A stretch of 64,000 bases of DNA from positions 248,001-312,000 of the forward strand of contig CAVXNC010000003.1 of the NCBI GenBank assembly GCA_963762865.1, written 5' to 3'. The stretch is from DATHAP01 sp963762865. GTDB lineage: Bacteria > Actinomycetota > Actinomycetes > JACCUZ01. Shown here piece by piece: positions 1-8,531 of the stretch. The notes beneath the pieces are model-generated. The model was not told the origin of the DNA and did no database searches. It worked only from the letters and a program-made list of their open reading frames with translations. The position numbers were made by a program, and so were the translations under genes. Position 1 is the first letter of the stretch. Each line of letters begins with the position of its first letter.

Positions 1-527
1 AGCAGGAGCCCGGGGCGCAGCGCGAGGATCCCGGCGATCGCGAGGCGCTGCTGCTCGCCGCCGGAGAGCGCGGCCGTCGGCTGGTCGCGGCCGTAGGGGA
101 AGCCGACGGATGACAGGGCCGCGTCGACGCGGCGCCAGATCTGCTCGGTGGGGACGCCGCGGTTCTCCAGCCCGAACGCGACGTCGTCACCGGAGCGGGC
201 CATCACGAGGGCCGCCTCCGGGTCCTGCATGACGAGGCCGGCCCGCGCCCGGGACTGCGTGGCCGGCCGGCCGTCGAGGGTGACCGTGCCTTCGGCCTCG
301 CCGCCGCTGCCCGCGTCGAGCAGCCCGGCGAGCGCGGTCAGCAGGGTGCTCTTGCCGGCGCCCGACGGGCCGAGCAGCAGCACCCGCTCGCCGGGCTCGA
401 GGTGCAGGTCGACGCCGCGCAGCGCCCAGGCCGACCGGCCGCCGTGCCGCCAGCCCCAGCCGCGGACGTCGACGGTGACCGGGTCGACCGCCCCCGCCGC
501 TCGGGCCGTCACGCCGGTCCCTGTCAC
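1..527 (-). CDS. ykoD: ECF/ABC transporter ATP-binding protein, YkoD-like (partial, runs off left edge)
   Basis: The first ~175 residues of an ABC ATPase are present; the rest lies beyond base 1. Reading the minus strand gives a Walker A (GPSGAGKST) near residue 46, a Q-loop (MQDPEAALV) and the signature LSGGEQQRLAIAG. In ECF importers this subunit hydrolyses ATP on the cytoplasmic face to drive vitamin uptake. The gene follows ykoE 63 bp downstream and would share its TPP-riboswitch transcript, so a role in hydroxymethylpyrimidine/thiamine import is inferred. YkoD proteins usually carry two fused ATPase domains; only the first is visible. The start is taken at GTG 527; an in-frame GTG at 512 is an alternative. 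Confidence 0.85.
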   Translation of the reverse strand, partial: MTGTGVTARAAGAVDPVTVDVRGWGWRHGGRSAWALRGVDLHLEPGERVLLLGPSGAGKSTLLTALAGLLDAGSGGEAEGTVTLDGRPATQSRARAGLVMQDPEAALVMARSGDDVAFGLENRGVPTEQIWRRVDAALSSVGFPYGRDQPTAALSGGEQQRLAIAGILALRPGLL

Positions 528-533
528 CTCAAC

Positions 534-582
534 TGTGCGATGACACACCGGACACGCCGGTGGGCCGGTGTGTCATCGCACA
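534..582. repeat. Perfect 18-bp inverted repeat between ykoE and ykoD
   Basis: TGTGCGATGACACACCGG at 534-551 is repeated as its exact reverse complement at 565-582, with a 13-nt loop. It fills the gap between the ykoE stop and the ykoD start. There is no T-run, so it is not a typical intrinsic terminator. It may be a processing or stability hairpin in the ykoE-ykoD mRNA, or a mobile intergenic palindrome. Confidence 0.8.
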
Positions 583-590
583 CTCGAGGG

Positions 591-1223
591 TCAGACGCGG
601 GACTGGTCGCGGCCGGACGCGAAGGGCGCCAGCACGCCGGTCCGGGCCAGCGCCCGCACCACGAGCCAGGAGCCGAGACCGGCCAGCAGCGTGGAGCTGC
701 CGACGATGAGCAGGCCGTAGACGACCTGGTGGTCCACCGCCCAGTCCGGGTAGTAGAACGCCAGGTCCAGCAACGCCGCCGCGGCACCGGCGGCCGCGCC
801 CGCGCCGAGCGCGACTGGCAACCGCCACGAGCGGTAGAGCGCGAACGCGAAGACCAGCTCGGCCGCAGCTCCCTCGACAACGCCGTAGGCGACGACGTAG
901 AGGCCCCACGGCGTGCCGAGCACCGCGGAGACGACCGAGGCGACGACCTCGGTGAAGATCGCGGCGCCGCGCTTGCGGACGACCAGTGCCCCGAGGACGG
1001 CAGGCACCAGCCACATGCCGTAGATGACGGCCCGACCCGGTGGGTAGCCGACGAAGGCGGGCTCGAGGACGTTCCAGAAGCTGTTCCAGCCCCAGAAGAC
1101 GACGCCGAAGGCGACGCCGAGTGCGGCGGTGACGACGATGTCGACGGTCCGCCACGAGGCGGTCGATGCGGTCGCGTCGGTCGTGTCCGCGTTGGCCGGG
1201 GTTCCGGCCGAGGTGGTGGTCAT
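591..1223 (-). CDS. ykoE: ECF transporter S component, YkoE family (HMP/thiamine precursor uptake)
   Basis: A 210-residue integral membrane protein with about five or six hydrophobic segments, the size and profile of YkoE substrate-binding subunits. It opens with a short hydrophilic Ala/Thr-rich stretch, then TVDIVVTAALGVAFGVVFWG and later GMWLVPAVLGALVVRKRGAA. In YkoEDC systems this subunit binds the thiamine-pathway pyrimidine in the membrane and docks with the ATPase pair. The TPP riboswitch just upstream supports the substrate class directly. The start ATG at 1223 has a good AGGAGCG ribosome-binding site; an upstream ATG at 1340 would overlap the riboswitch and is rejected. Downstream comes the YkoD-like ATPase. 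Confidence 0.88.
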   Translation of the reverse strand: MTTTSAGTPANADTTDATASTASWRTVDIVVTAALGVAFGVVFWGWNSFWNVLEPAFVGYPPGRAVIYGMWLVPAVLGALVVRKRGAAIFTEVVASVVSAVLGTPWGLYVVAYGVVEGAAAELVFAFALYRSWRLPVALGAGAAAGAAAALLDLAFYYPDWAVDHQVVYGLLIVGSSTLLAGLGSWLVVRALARTGVLAPFASGRDQSRV

Positions 1224-1320
1224 GCTCGCTCCTGTCCGGGGTGGACGGGGCGGCCGTGCTGAGCTCCCTGCCGGCGTACGTCCGGAAGCGATCCCGGGAC
1301 GGACGACGGCGGGGTGGTAA

Positions 1321-1405
1321 CCGACTCCCTGCGCTGGCATTACCCAGATCAGGTAGGAGGGTCTGCGGACGGGTCCGCACTCTCAGCGCTGCTGCGCTCC
1401 CCTGT
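1321..1405 (-). promoter_or_regulatory. TPP (THI-element) riboswitch
   Basis: The minus strand carries the conserved thi-box parts in order: GGGGAGC, CTGAGAGTGCGG, ACCCT, ACCTGATCTGGGTAATGCCA and GCGCAGGGA. This is the classical thiamine pyrophosphate aptamer, about 100 nt before ykoE. In this family, ligand binding reduces expression of uptake genes when TPP is plentiful; whether it acts on transcription or translation here cannot be read from the sequence. Confidence 0.95.
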
Positions 1406-1528
1406 GGTTGTGGAGTTGGTGGTGCGTCCGCGACGCTAGCACGCGGGCGGATGTGAGACCCGGGCCGCTACGGGAGTGGCGGGGCACCGCCGGGGTACCG
1501 GTGGTGGGAGGAAGGGCGTGGTCGACCG

Positions 1529-2008
1529 GTGGGGGTGCCAGGCGTGTGCTGTGACACGGTGCTGCGCCTGCCGTCGCCCCCTCTCGTGCCGGGGCCGGGT
1601 GCAGTCACCGAGCACCTGTCGCTCGACCCCGTCCCTGCGTCGGTGAGCACGGCGCGCAAGTTCGTCCGTGACGTGCTCGGCTCCGTCGACGACGACGTGC
1701 GCGATACCGCGGTGCTGCTCTCCAGCGAGCTGGTGACCAACGCGATCCTGCATGCGCACACCCCCGTGCAGCTAGGGATGGTGGTCGACGGCGAGCACCT
1801 CCTGGTCTGTGTCGCCGACCGGCTGCCGGGCGACGTCCTGGAGCCGCGCGACCACAGCCGTGACCGGCCTGGTGGACGCGGCCTGGCGCTCGTGGCAGGC
1901 CTCAGCGAACAATGGGGGACGACAACTTTCACCGGCGGCAAGACCGTCTGGTTCACCCTCCCCGTCGCACTCGAGCCATCCGTGCCCTCACCGGCTCGGC
2001 CCGCATGA
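1529..2008 (+). CDS. RsbW-like ATP-binding protein (anti-sigma regulatory factor family)
   Basis: A 159-residue single HATPase_c_2 domain protein. The N-box reads SSELVTNAILHA (about residues 67-78) and the G-box GGRGLALVAGLSEQWG (about 113-128), the ATP-binding signatures of RsbW/SpoIIAB-type kinases. Such proteins bind a sigma factor or phosphorylate an STAS anti-anti-sigma partner in the cytosol. No sigma factor or STAS gene adjoins it, so the partner is unknown and the protein may be a stand-alone regulator, as is frequent in actinomycetes. GTG 1529 is used; GTG 1535 is equally possible. A second family member lies at 55490. Confidence 0.8.
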   Translation: MGVPGVCCDTVLRLPSPPLVPGPGAVTEHLSLDPVPASVSTARKFVRDVLGSVDDDVRDTAVLLSSELVTNAILHAHTPVQLGMVVDGEHLLVCVADRLPGDVLEPRDHSRDRPGGRGLALVAGLSEQWGTTTFTGGKTVWFTLPVALEPSVPSPARPA

Positions 2009-2144
2009 GTGGGCAGACCGTGAGTGACATCGCCGACGGCCTCCCACCGTCCTTCGGCTGAGGACGGCGGGCCGCGTCGCCGGCCGGCACGGCTGAGGGT
2101 CCACGGCAACACCTGTGACATGGCTGCGCCCGTAACGGGAACAA

Positions 2145-2174
2145 CTGTTAGTCTACCGACACAGTAGACAACAG
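2145..2174. promoter_or_regulatory. Palindromic candidate operator upstream of the FAD/NAD(P) protein
   Basis: CTGTTAGTCTAC at 2145-2156 mirrors GTAGACAACAG at 2164-2174 around a 7-nt centre, with one bulged base. It abuts the AGGAGG ribosome-binding site of the next gene, a position suited to a repressor. The cognate regulator is not identifiable here. Confidence 0.5.
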
Positions 2175-2183
2175 GAGGTGGGC

Positions 2184-3683
2184 GTGGCGGAGGGTGAGTG
2201 TCCGACCCCGAGACGGGTGGCAGTCGTCGGCGCCGGTGCGGCCGGGACGCTGACCGCCGTCCACCTGGCTGGCGGGCACTCCCGCGGCCGCCGCGGCGAG
2301 CGGCTGGAGATCCTGCTGGTCGACCCGGCAGAGCGAGCCGGGCGAGGCGTCGCCTACTCGACCAGCGACGACCGCCACCTGCTCAACGTGCCCGTGAAGG
2401 GCATGTCGGCCTTCCCGGACGAGCCCAACCACTTCCTCGACTGGCTGTGCCGGCACGTCGACTCGCGCACCGCTCCCCACGACTTCGCCCGGCGCAGCGA
2501 CTTCGCGGCGTACCTCGACGACACCTTGCAGCGCATCGTCGCCGACAGCGACGGCGTCACCCTCGTGCACCGGCGGACGCGCGCGACCGGCTTGACCGTC
2601 CGAGACGGACGGGTGGATCTGACGCTCGGCGACGGCACGCAGCTGCGAGCCGACGCCGCTGTCGTCGCGCCGGGGGTCTTCGCGCCGGGCACCGCGTGGG
2701 CGCCTGCCGAGCTTGTGGGCCACGACCGCTTCGTCGCGGACCCGTGGACACCCGGCGCGCTGGCCGCCGTCCCCGACGACGGTGACGTGCTGCTCGTGGG
2801 CACCGGGCTCACCGGCGTAGACGTCGCGCTGACCCTCGACCGTCCCGGTCGCACGCTGCACCTCGTCAGCCGCCGCGGCCGGTTGCCCGCGGTGCACGCG
2901 GACGGTCGCTACGAGACCGCCGGCGCGCCACTGCCGGAGCTGGTCTCCGTCGCCCGCCGCAGCCGGCCCACCGACCTCGACCACCTGCGGCGCCTGGTCG
3001 CGCGCACCGTGCGCGAGGCGGTCCGCGAGCGGCGCGACTGGCGGGCGGCCTTCGACACGCTGCGCCCGCTGACCGGTGCGCTCTGGTCGTCGCTGTCCGT
3101 CGGTGACCGCGCGCGCTTCGTCCGCGAGGACGCCGCGTGGTGGGACCTGCACCGACACCGGATGGCGCCCGCCTCGGCTGCCGCTCTCCACGGCATGCGG
3201 CACGACGGTCGGCTGACGGTGGGCGCCGACGAGGTCGTCGGGGTAGCGCGCGTCCGTCGCCGGCTCGAGGTGCGTCTGCGGTCGGGCCGCGTCGTGCGGG
3301 TCGCCGCGGTGGTCAACTGCACCGGTCCCCTCGGCGACGTACGGCGCGCAGGCGACCCGTTCCTCGACAACCTGCTGGCCGCCGGTGTGGCGACAGCGGG
3401 ACCGCTGGGTCTGGGCCTGGCCACTGACGACGGCAGGCTCGTCGACGCGCGCGGCACCAGCGCAGCACCGGTCTGGACGCTCGGTGCGATGCGTCGCGGT
3501 GAGCTGTGGGAGTCGACCGCCGTGCCCGAGATCCGTGGCCAGGCGGCGAGCATCGCGGCGGCGGTGCACGAGGACCTGTCGGCGGCGAAACGGCGTCGGC
3601 GACCCGTGCCGGCGATCGACCTCATGGGGCTGCCGCTCTCGCCCGTCGGACGGCCACTCCGGAGCCGGAACGCGGTGTCGTGA
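2184..3683 (+). CDS. FAD/NAD(P)-binding protein (NAD_binding_9-type flavoprotein)
   Basis: About 499 residues. The N-terminus holds a dinucleotide-binding fold (VAVVGAGAAGTLTAVHLAG), followed by a region typical of the FAD-NAD(P)-binding superfamily with VDPAERAGRGVAYST and LLNVPVKGMSAFPD, and a second nucleotide-binding segment VLLVGTGLTGVDVALTLD near residue 210. Family members are cytosolic flavoproteins of poorly defined substrate, often annotated as hydroxyacylglutathione-like or pyridine-nucleotide oxidoreductases. GTG 2184 is chosen because AGGAGG (2173-2178) lies 5 nt before it and overlaps the earlier GTG at 2178. The gene is monocistronic, behind a palindromic candidate operator, and followed by tRNA-Ser. 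Confidence 0.78.
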   Translation: MAEGECPTPRRVAVVGAGAAGTLTAVHLAGGHSRGRRGERLEILLVDPAERAGRGVAYSTSDDRHLLNVPVKGMSAFPDEPNHFLDWLCRHVDSRTAPHDFARRSDFAAYLDDTLQRIVADSDGVTLVHRRTRATGLTVRDGRVDLTLGDGTQLRADAAVVAPGVFAPGTAWAPAELVGHDRFVADPWTPGALAAVPDDGDVLLVGTGLTGVDVALTLDRPGRTLHLVSRRGRLPAVHADGRYETAGAPLPELVSVARRSRPTDLDHLRRLVARTVREAVRERRDWRAAFDTLRPLTGALWSSLSVGDRARFVREDAAWWDLHRHRMAPASAAALHGMRHDGRLTVGADEVVGVARVRRRLEVRLRSGRVVRVAAVVNCTGPLGDVRRAGDPFLDNLLAAGVATAGPLGLGLATDDGRLVDARGTSAAPVWTLGAMRRGELWESTAVPEIRGQAASIAAAVHEDLSAAKRRRRPVPAIDLMGLPLSPVGRPLRSRNAVS

Positions 3684-3751
3684 CCGCGCATCCACTCCGG
3701 AGCAGGTGCCACCGAGCGGTACCGTCGGGACCGGTGCCCCACGGGTGCCAC

Positions 3752-3836
3752 GGCGGGGTCGCCTAGCGGCCGATGGCACGCGCCTTGAAAGCGCGCAACG
3801 GGCAACCGTTCGTGGGTTCGAATCCCACCCCCGCCG
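3752..3836 (+). tRNA. tRNA-Ser(TGA)
   Basis: An 85-nt class II tRNA. The acceptor stem GGCGGGG pairs with CCCCGCC before discriminator G, the anticodon loop CTTGAAA (3784-3790) carries TGA, there is a long variable arm, and the T-arm is GTGGG-TTCGAAT-CCCAC. CCA is not encoded. Confidence 0.96.
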
Positions 3837-4086
3837 CCGCCCCAGGCCGCCACCTCGTCACAGCGGGACCATCATCCCAGGCGGGTGATGCCCGCGGGTG
3901 GCATGCTCGACATGCTCGGAGCCGGTGCTCAGGCACCCCACGAGCGCCGACACCGGGGAGAAGCTTCTTCGAGCAGCGCGGAGGCCAGCTCGTCCAGGAG
4001 GTCGTCGTGTCGAGCGAGCCGCCGCGGGATCCTGCTGAACAGCCTGCTGCACTGATGGCGGCGCCGCAGACCGGACCCGGCCGGAG

Positions 4087-4806
4087 ATGACTCTCGCAGT
4101 TGCCGTCGTGCTGGTGACCCTCGTCCTCGTGAACGTCTGGGTGCACCTGGGGCCGCGGCACGCCCACGTCGTGACCGGTCCGGTGGCCGCTCTCGTGCTG
4201 CTTGCGGTCGGGCGTGCCGCGGGGCTCTCCTGGGACGAGCTGGGCCTGTCGGTGCACGCCGTGCTCCGTGGTGCCGTCTTCGGCGCCGTCGCAGCGGGAG
4301 CCGTCGCCGTGGTCTACCTGGCCGCGCTGGCGATCCCGTTCACCCGTCGGGCGTTCCTCGACACGCGGTACCAGATCTCGATGCGCGCAGCGGTACTCAC
4401 GAGCCTCGTGACGATCCCGCTGGCAACGGTGGTCTTCGAGGAGGTCGCGTTCCGCTCGGTGCTCTGGGGCCTGCTCGAGAAGGACCGTGGTGCGGGAGTC
4501 GCGACCGCCGTGACCTCGGTGCTGTTCGGGCTGTGGCACATCCTGCCGGCGCTGGACGCGGCGCGCGCCAGCACGGCGATCCAGGGCGAAGGTCCCCCCG
4601 GCGAGCCGAGACGTGTCGTGCTGACCGTTCTCGGCACGGTCGCGTTCACCGCTCTCGCCGGAGTGGTCTTCGCCGAGCTGCGGCGGCGCAGCGGCAGCGT
4701 CGTCGCCCCGGTCGGCCTGCACTGGGCCACGAACGGTCTCGCTGTGGTGGCCGCCGCGCGGGTCTGGGCGCTCAGCCCGCCGCCGTCGACGGCGGAGGAG
4801 CGGTAG
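4087..4806 (+). CDS. CPBP family intramembrane glutamic protease (CAAX protease-like)
   Basis: A 239-residue polytopic membrane protein. The CPBP/Abi motifs are all visible: FEEVAFRSVLWG (EExxxR, about residues 118-129), FGLWH near residue 146 and HWATN near residue 218. These residues form the active site of Rce1-like intramembrane proteases; bacterial members may process prenylated or membrane proteins or act in bacteriocin self-immunity, but no substrate can be assigned. The C-terminus overlaps the convergent alpha/beta-hydrolase gene by 35 bp. The ribosome-binding site is poor (GGAG directly against ATG), so the start is less certain than the identity. Confidence 0.85.
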   Translation: MTLAVAVVLVTLVLVNVWVHLGPRHAHVVTGPVAALVLLAVGRAAGLSWDELGLSVHAVLRGAVFGAVAAGAVAVVYLAALAIPFTRRAFLDTRYQISMRAAVLTSLVTIPLATVVFEEVAFRSVLWGLLEKDRGAGVATAVTSVLFGLWHILPALDAARASTAIQGEGPPGEPRRVVLTVLGTVAFTALAGVVFAELRRRSGSVVAPVGLHWATNGLAVVAAARVWALSPPPSTAEER

Positions 4807-6781
4807 CCGAGGCCGAGAAGAGCTGCTCGCGGTACTTCTCCCGCTCCTCGAGCGCTCGCTCGACTGCTGCCATCTGCTCCGGGCTGGCGGGCAGGTCGTA
4901 GACCTCGCTGATGAAGCGGGCGAGGTCCGGCCGGTAGTCGTGGGCCCAGGAGCGGTACGCGCCCGGGATCTGGGCGTTCTTCATGTCGACCAGGCTCTGG
5001 AAGAACGTCGTGACCGGACGCCACTGCATCTCGGGAGGGACGCCACGCGGGCTGCCGCCGGCGACCTCTTCCGGGCGCGCCCGGCCGTCCCCCAGCCAGG
5101 CCGGCGCAGTAGTGAGCAGGTCGGGGCCGAACTTGGTGACACCGTCGTTGTCGTGGCTGACCAGGACGTAGCGCAACTGGGACCGCCGTTGCTCACCGAG
5201 CGCCTCGAGCTGGGCGAAGTCGTTGACGACCGCGAGCTCGTCTGCGTCCACGTCCAGACGGTCCGGACCGGTGACCTCGTGCATCCAGCCGCTCAGGTAA
5301 GGCGTCCCGATCCACAGCGCGCGATCGATGCCGAGCGCCCGGGGGCCGAGAGTCCCCCAGTGCAGGAACGCGTCCTGGCTCGTGTGGGCGCCGAGGCTCT
5401 CGCCGAACACCACGACACGCGGACGCGGTGCGGGGCGGTCGTGCAGGCGCTGGAGGATGCGGAGCCACAGGTACCGGTTCTGCTCGCGGGCGTCCTTGAC
5501 CTTGCCCATCGACAAGGGCGACGGCCGCTTGGAGTACTGCATCGTCACGGTGGCGACGTCGCCGCGCGTCAGGTACGCAGCCGCGGCGACGGCGACGTAG
5601 TTGACGTACCCGGTGCCAGTGGGCGAGATCAGCACTATCAGGGACCGGTCGAACGCACCCACGCGCTCCATCTCGGCGAGCGCCAGGTCGGCTCGCTCCC
5701 TCGCGGTGGGGGCACTGTCCAGACTGACGTAGACCTGCGCGGGGGTGGCCTTCGCCGGCTCCCGCATCACCGTCTCGATGGAGAGGTCCGGTACGCCCTC
5801 GGGCCGGTCGATGAACGGCTCGGGCCGGACGAACGTCAGCGCATGGCGCCGGCCCTCCCGACCGAGCGAGGCCCAGGGGACCAGGCTGCCGGTGCCACCG
5901 CTGACCGTTGGCCCGGTCCACCGTTCGGCCTCGTCGAGCACCATCACCGGCTCGTCGGCCGATGCACCGCTCTCGATCTTTCGCATGGCGCGCGCGTAGA
6001 GGCTGTAGCCGGCGGCGCCCAGCAGCCCAAGGCATGCCGCGTGCCCGGTGAGCTTCCACAGCTGCGGTCCGCCGGGCAGCACCGCGGATATCCGGCGGCC
6101 GGCGGTGCTCGCCAACGCGTGCTCCGAGTACGCCGCCAGCGCGAGTCCACCGGCGACCGCACCGGCGAAGCCGAGGGGTCGAGCAGCGGCGGTGGGATGC
6201 CGGACCAGAGGCATCCCGGCGTCGACGACCTGGTGCTGCCGGCGCCGTTCCAGGGCGAACGCGACCCCCAGGCCGACCGGCACGGCCACGGGCATGGCCG
6301 CGAGCCGGCCCCGCCCACCGAGCCGCCGGTCGGCGCCCTCCAGGGCGGCTTCCGCGCTGATCAGCAGGCTTCCCCCGATGCCCGTCACCGCGCACCGCCA
6401 GCCCACCTGGCGGAGCAGCCCCCGCAGCATGGCCTCGCCGGGCCGGGCCGGCAGGGCTGCGGTGACGCCCAGGCCGAGCGGGACGACGGCCAGGTCCGCC
6501 AGCAGGGTGAGCCTCCGCTGCCGACGCGCCACATCGCCGCCGCGGCGACCGGATCCTGCTGCGACCAGCTCGGCGGCGGCAGCCTGCAGCGCGTCCTGCG
6601 TGCCGACGGTCAGCAGGTAGTGAAGGCCGGTCGACAGCCCGGTGATGATGCCCTGGTCGAGGGCGGTGCGGTCCGACAGCGAGCGGGCGAAGGTGCCGGG
6701 GATCACGGCCGAGGCGACCAGCAGACCCACGCCGACGCCGGTCTCCGGGTTCTCGGAGCGAGGTCTGGTGCGATCCCTCAT
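4772..6781 (-). CDS. Alpha/beta-hydrolase of the Abhydrolase_9 type with N-terminal membrane domain
   Basis: A 669-residue protein. The N-terminal ~250 residues contain several hydrophobic segments, consistent with the membrane domain (Abhydrolase_9_N) that accompanies this family. The C-terminal half carries the catalytic domain, with the nucleophile elbow VVFGESLGAHTSQ (Ser in GESLG) and SPTGTGYVNYVAVAAAAYL before it. Actinobacterial members are membrane-anchored putative esterases of unknown substrate. Start ATG 6781 has GAGGGA upstream; longer in-frame extensions to 7264 lack a ribosome-binding site and overlap the next gene. It runs convergently into the CPBP gene. Confidence 0.82.
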   Translation of the reverse strand: MRDRTRPRSENPETGVGVGLLVASAVIPGTFARSLSDRTALDQGIITGLSTGLHYLLTVGTQDALQAAAAELVAAGSGRRGGDVARRQRRLTLLADLAVVPLGLGVTAALPARPGEAMLRGLLRQVGWRCAVTGIGGSLLISAEAALEGADRRLGGRGRLAAMPVAVPVGLGVAFALERRRQHQVVDAGMPLVRHPTAAARPLGFAGAVAGGLALAAYSEHALASTAGRRISAVLPGGPQLWKLTGHAACLGLLGAAGYSLYARAMRKIESGASADEPVMVLDEAERWTGPTVSGGTGSLVPWASLGREGRRHALTFVRPEPFIDRPEGVPDLSIETVMREPAKATPAQVYVSLDSAPTARERADLALAEMERVGAFDRSLIVLISPTGTGYVNYVAVAAAAYLTRGDVATVTMQYSKRPSPLSMGKVKDAREQNRYLWLRILQRLHDRPAPRPRVVVFGESLGAHTSQDAFLHWGTLGPRALGIDRALWIGTPYLSGWMHEVTGPDRLDVDADELAVVNDFAQLEALGEQRRSQLRYVLVSHDNDGVTKFGPDLLTTAPAWLGDGRARPEEVAGGSPRGVPPEMQWRPVTTFFQSLVDMKNAQIPGAYRSWAHDYRPDLARFISEVYDLPASPEQMAAVERALEEREKYREQLFSASATAPPPSTAAG

Positions 6782-7024
6782 CGTTCCCTCTCGATCGGAT
6801 GGCGGGGTCGGCGACCCGCGGTCGCCGACCGGGCAGGAGCCGAGGGGAGCGCTCCTCATCGTCCACCGTGGTCCCCCTCGGCGGGAGGAGGCGTCATCCC
6901 GAGAGGATGAGGGAGGTCGGCACCCAGGGCGAACCAGCGGCCACCTCACCCCCTCGGGATGAGGTGAGGACGGCGCCGCGAGCCGACGCTGGTGGCCGTC
7001 GATCAGGTCGATGAAGGAGTTCTG

Positions 7025-7498
7025 ATGACCGAGACATCGTCGTCCGCCACCGTCGGCCCGAGCGTTCCCCGGCAGTCCGGGAGCGATGCACCCGAACCCA
7101 CGGGTTGGGTCGGCTGGATCGCATTCGCCGCATTCATGATGATCATGGTCGGCGCCTTCCACGTCATCCAGGGTCTGGTCGCCATCTTCCAGGACGACTA
7201 CTACCTGGTCACCGACAACGGCCTCACCGTGCACCTGGACTACTCGGCGTGGGGGTGGACCCATGTGATCGCGGGCATCGTCGTCGCCGGCGCCGGGATG
7301 TCGCTGTTCTCGGGGGCGGTGTGGGCCAGGGTCCTAGGTGTGGCGGTCGCCGGGATCAGTGCCCTCCTCAACTTCGCCTTCATCGCGGCCTACCCGTTCT
7401 GGAGCGTGATCGTGATCGCGATCGACGTCTTCGTCATCCTGGCCCTGACGGTCCACGGCCGCGAAATGAAGGCGTACGGCCGGGAGCCGACCTACTGA
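7025..7498 (+). CDS. DUF7144-type small membrane protein
   Basis: A 157-residue protein with a hydrophilic N-terminus of about 30 residues, then four predicted transmembrane helices beginning WIAFAAFMMIMVGAFHVIQG. The motif VGAFHVIQGLVAIFQDDYY and the pattern SAWGWTHVIAG match the conserved core of this actinobacterial membrane family of unknown function. ATG 7025 is preceded by AAGGAG at a good distance. It is divergent from the alpha/beta-hydrolase; the 243-bp gap contains an imperfect inverted repeat (about 6892-6974, built around CATCCCGAG and CTCGGGATG) that could be a shared control site. It overlaps the yihY stop by three bases. Confidence 0.75.
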   Translation: MTETSSSATVGPSVPRQSGSDAPEPTGWVGWIAFAAFMMIMVGAFHVIQGLVAIFQDDYYLVTDNGLTVHLDYSAWGWTHVIAGIVVAGAGMSLFSGAVWARVLGVAVAGISALLNFAFIAAYPFWSVIVIAIDVFVILALTVHGREMKAYGREPTY

Positions 7499-8410
7499 GC
7501 CTGTGAGGTGCCGGTGTCGGGCCGGCTCGACACCGGTGGTGTCGCCGCGCTGGCCCGACGCGCCAGCCACCGCGCCACGGGTCCGGGTCCGCGGGCCATG
7601 ACTGCGCCCAGGACGGTGGCGACGATGAGGACGAACGCGACGGCAAAGAGCCACCCGATGGCGGTGAAGGCCACGCCGAGCTCCCCGAACGTCCGGGCGG
7701 CGTAGCTCAGAGCCGGAGGCATGTACAGCACGGCTCGCGAAGTACAACCCGACCGATGCGGCGCCCATGAGCACGCCCCCCGGCGCGAGCATCTGCCAGC
7801 GGACCGCCCGGGCCAGCAGGACTGACGGCACCCAGATCCACAGCACGGTGTGCACCACGAATGTGACGAGCATCGCGCCGGCAAGCCAAGCGGTGCTGCC
7901 CTCGGCGGCCAGCTGCAACGCCTTGAGCGCCACCGTGCCGGCGGCGATGGCGACGACGGCTGCGATCCACCGCCATGGACTGTGCCATCCCGGTCCTCGC
8001 ACCGACCACGCCTTGGCGTACATCCGCGTGAGCGCGCGGGAGAAGCTGGTAGCGCTCAGCAGCACGATCAGCAGGCTCAGCACGCCGAAGGTCGCGGCCT
8101 GCTCGGTGTCTTCGGGGAGCGCTCCCAACAAGGCGGATCGGGTGCTCGAGGGGAGCGAAAGCGACTCGGCGACCCCGTCGCCCAGGCGGTTCGCGTCCGG
8201 GCGAGGCAGGACCGCCAACGTCACGATCACCAGCGGGACGATGCTGGTGAAGGCTTGCGCCGCGAGCGTCATCGCGCGGTCGAACGGCTCGAGACGCTGC
8301 ATCTCCCGGACGAGGCTCACCACGAAGCGCACGAGACCGGGCGGGGAGCGGTCCTTGGCTCGCAGCAGCGTGTCCCGGGGATTCCACGACCAGGAGCCCG
8401 TCGAACCCAC
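7492..8410 (-). pseudogene. YihY/virulence factor BrkB family membrane protein, frameshifted
   Basis: Two minus-strand frames together give one YihY-family protein. The first, from 8410, reads through FDRAMTLAAQAFTSIVPLVI and RWIAAVVAIAAGTVALKALQ to GLYFASRAV; the second resumes at LYMPPALSYAARTFGELGVA and ends after GTSQAQ at 7492. The switch is near 7735 (one extra or two missing bases). YihY proteins are six-helix inner-membrane proteins, once mis-annotated as RNase BN, of unclear function. It may be a real pseudogene or an assembly indel; the coding quality on both sides favours the latter. An intact family member lies at 38941. The start at 8410 is tentative. Confidence 0.75.
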
Positions 8411-8531
8411 GCTCCCTCACCGCCATGAGCCGGCCACGTCCCAGGACGCACACGATCACCCGCAGCAGCCCGCCGCGCCTCATCCGGGGCGTGCGAGGCC
8501 GGGAGGTGGACGGTTCGCCTACCGTCGAGCG

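Noticed and set aside
2148..3779. 543-residue minus-strand frame opposite the FAD/NAD(P) gene
   Set aside because: It mirrors the codon-position bias of the plus-strand gene, has no domain motif and would cover tRNA-Ser.
3752..3836. tRNA-Ser(TGA) as an integration site for a genomic island
   Set aside because: No integrase and no direct repeat of the tRNA 3' end were found nearby.
7767..8531. N-terminal extension of the AI-2E transporter frame
   Set aside because: The extension is antisense to yihY, lacks membrane helices and has no ribosome-binding site, whereas ATG 8532 fits the family start.
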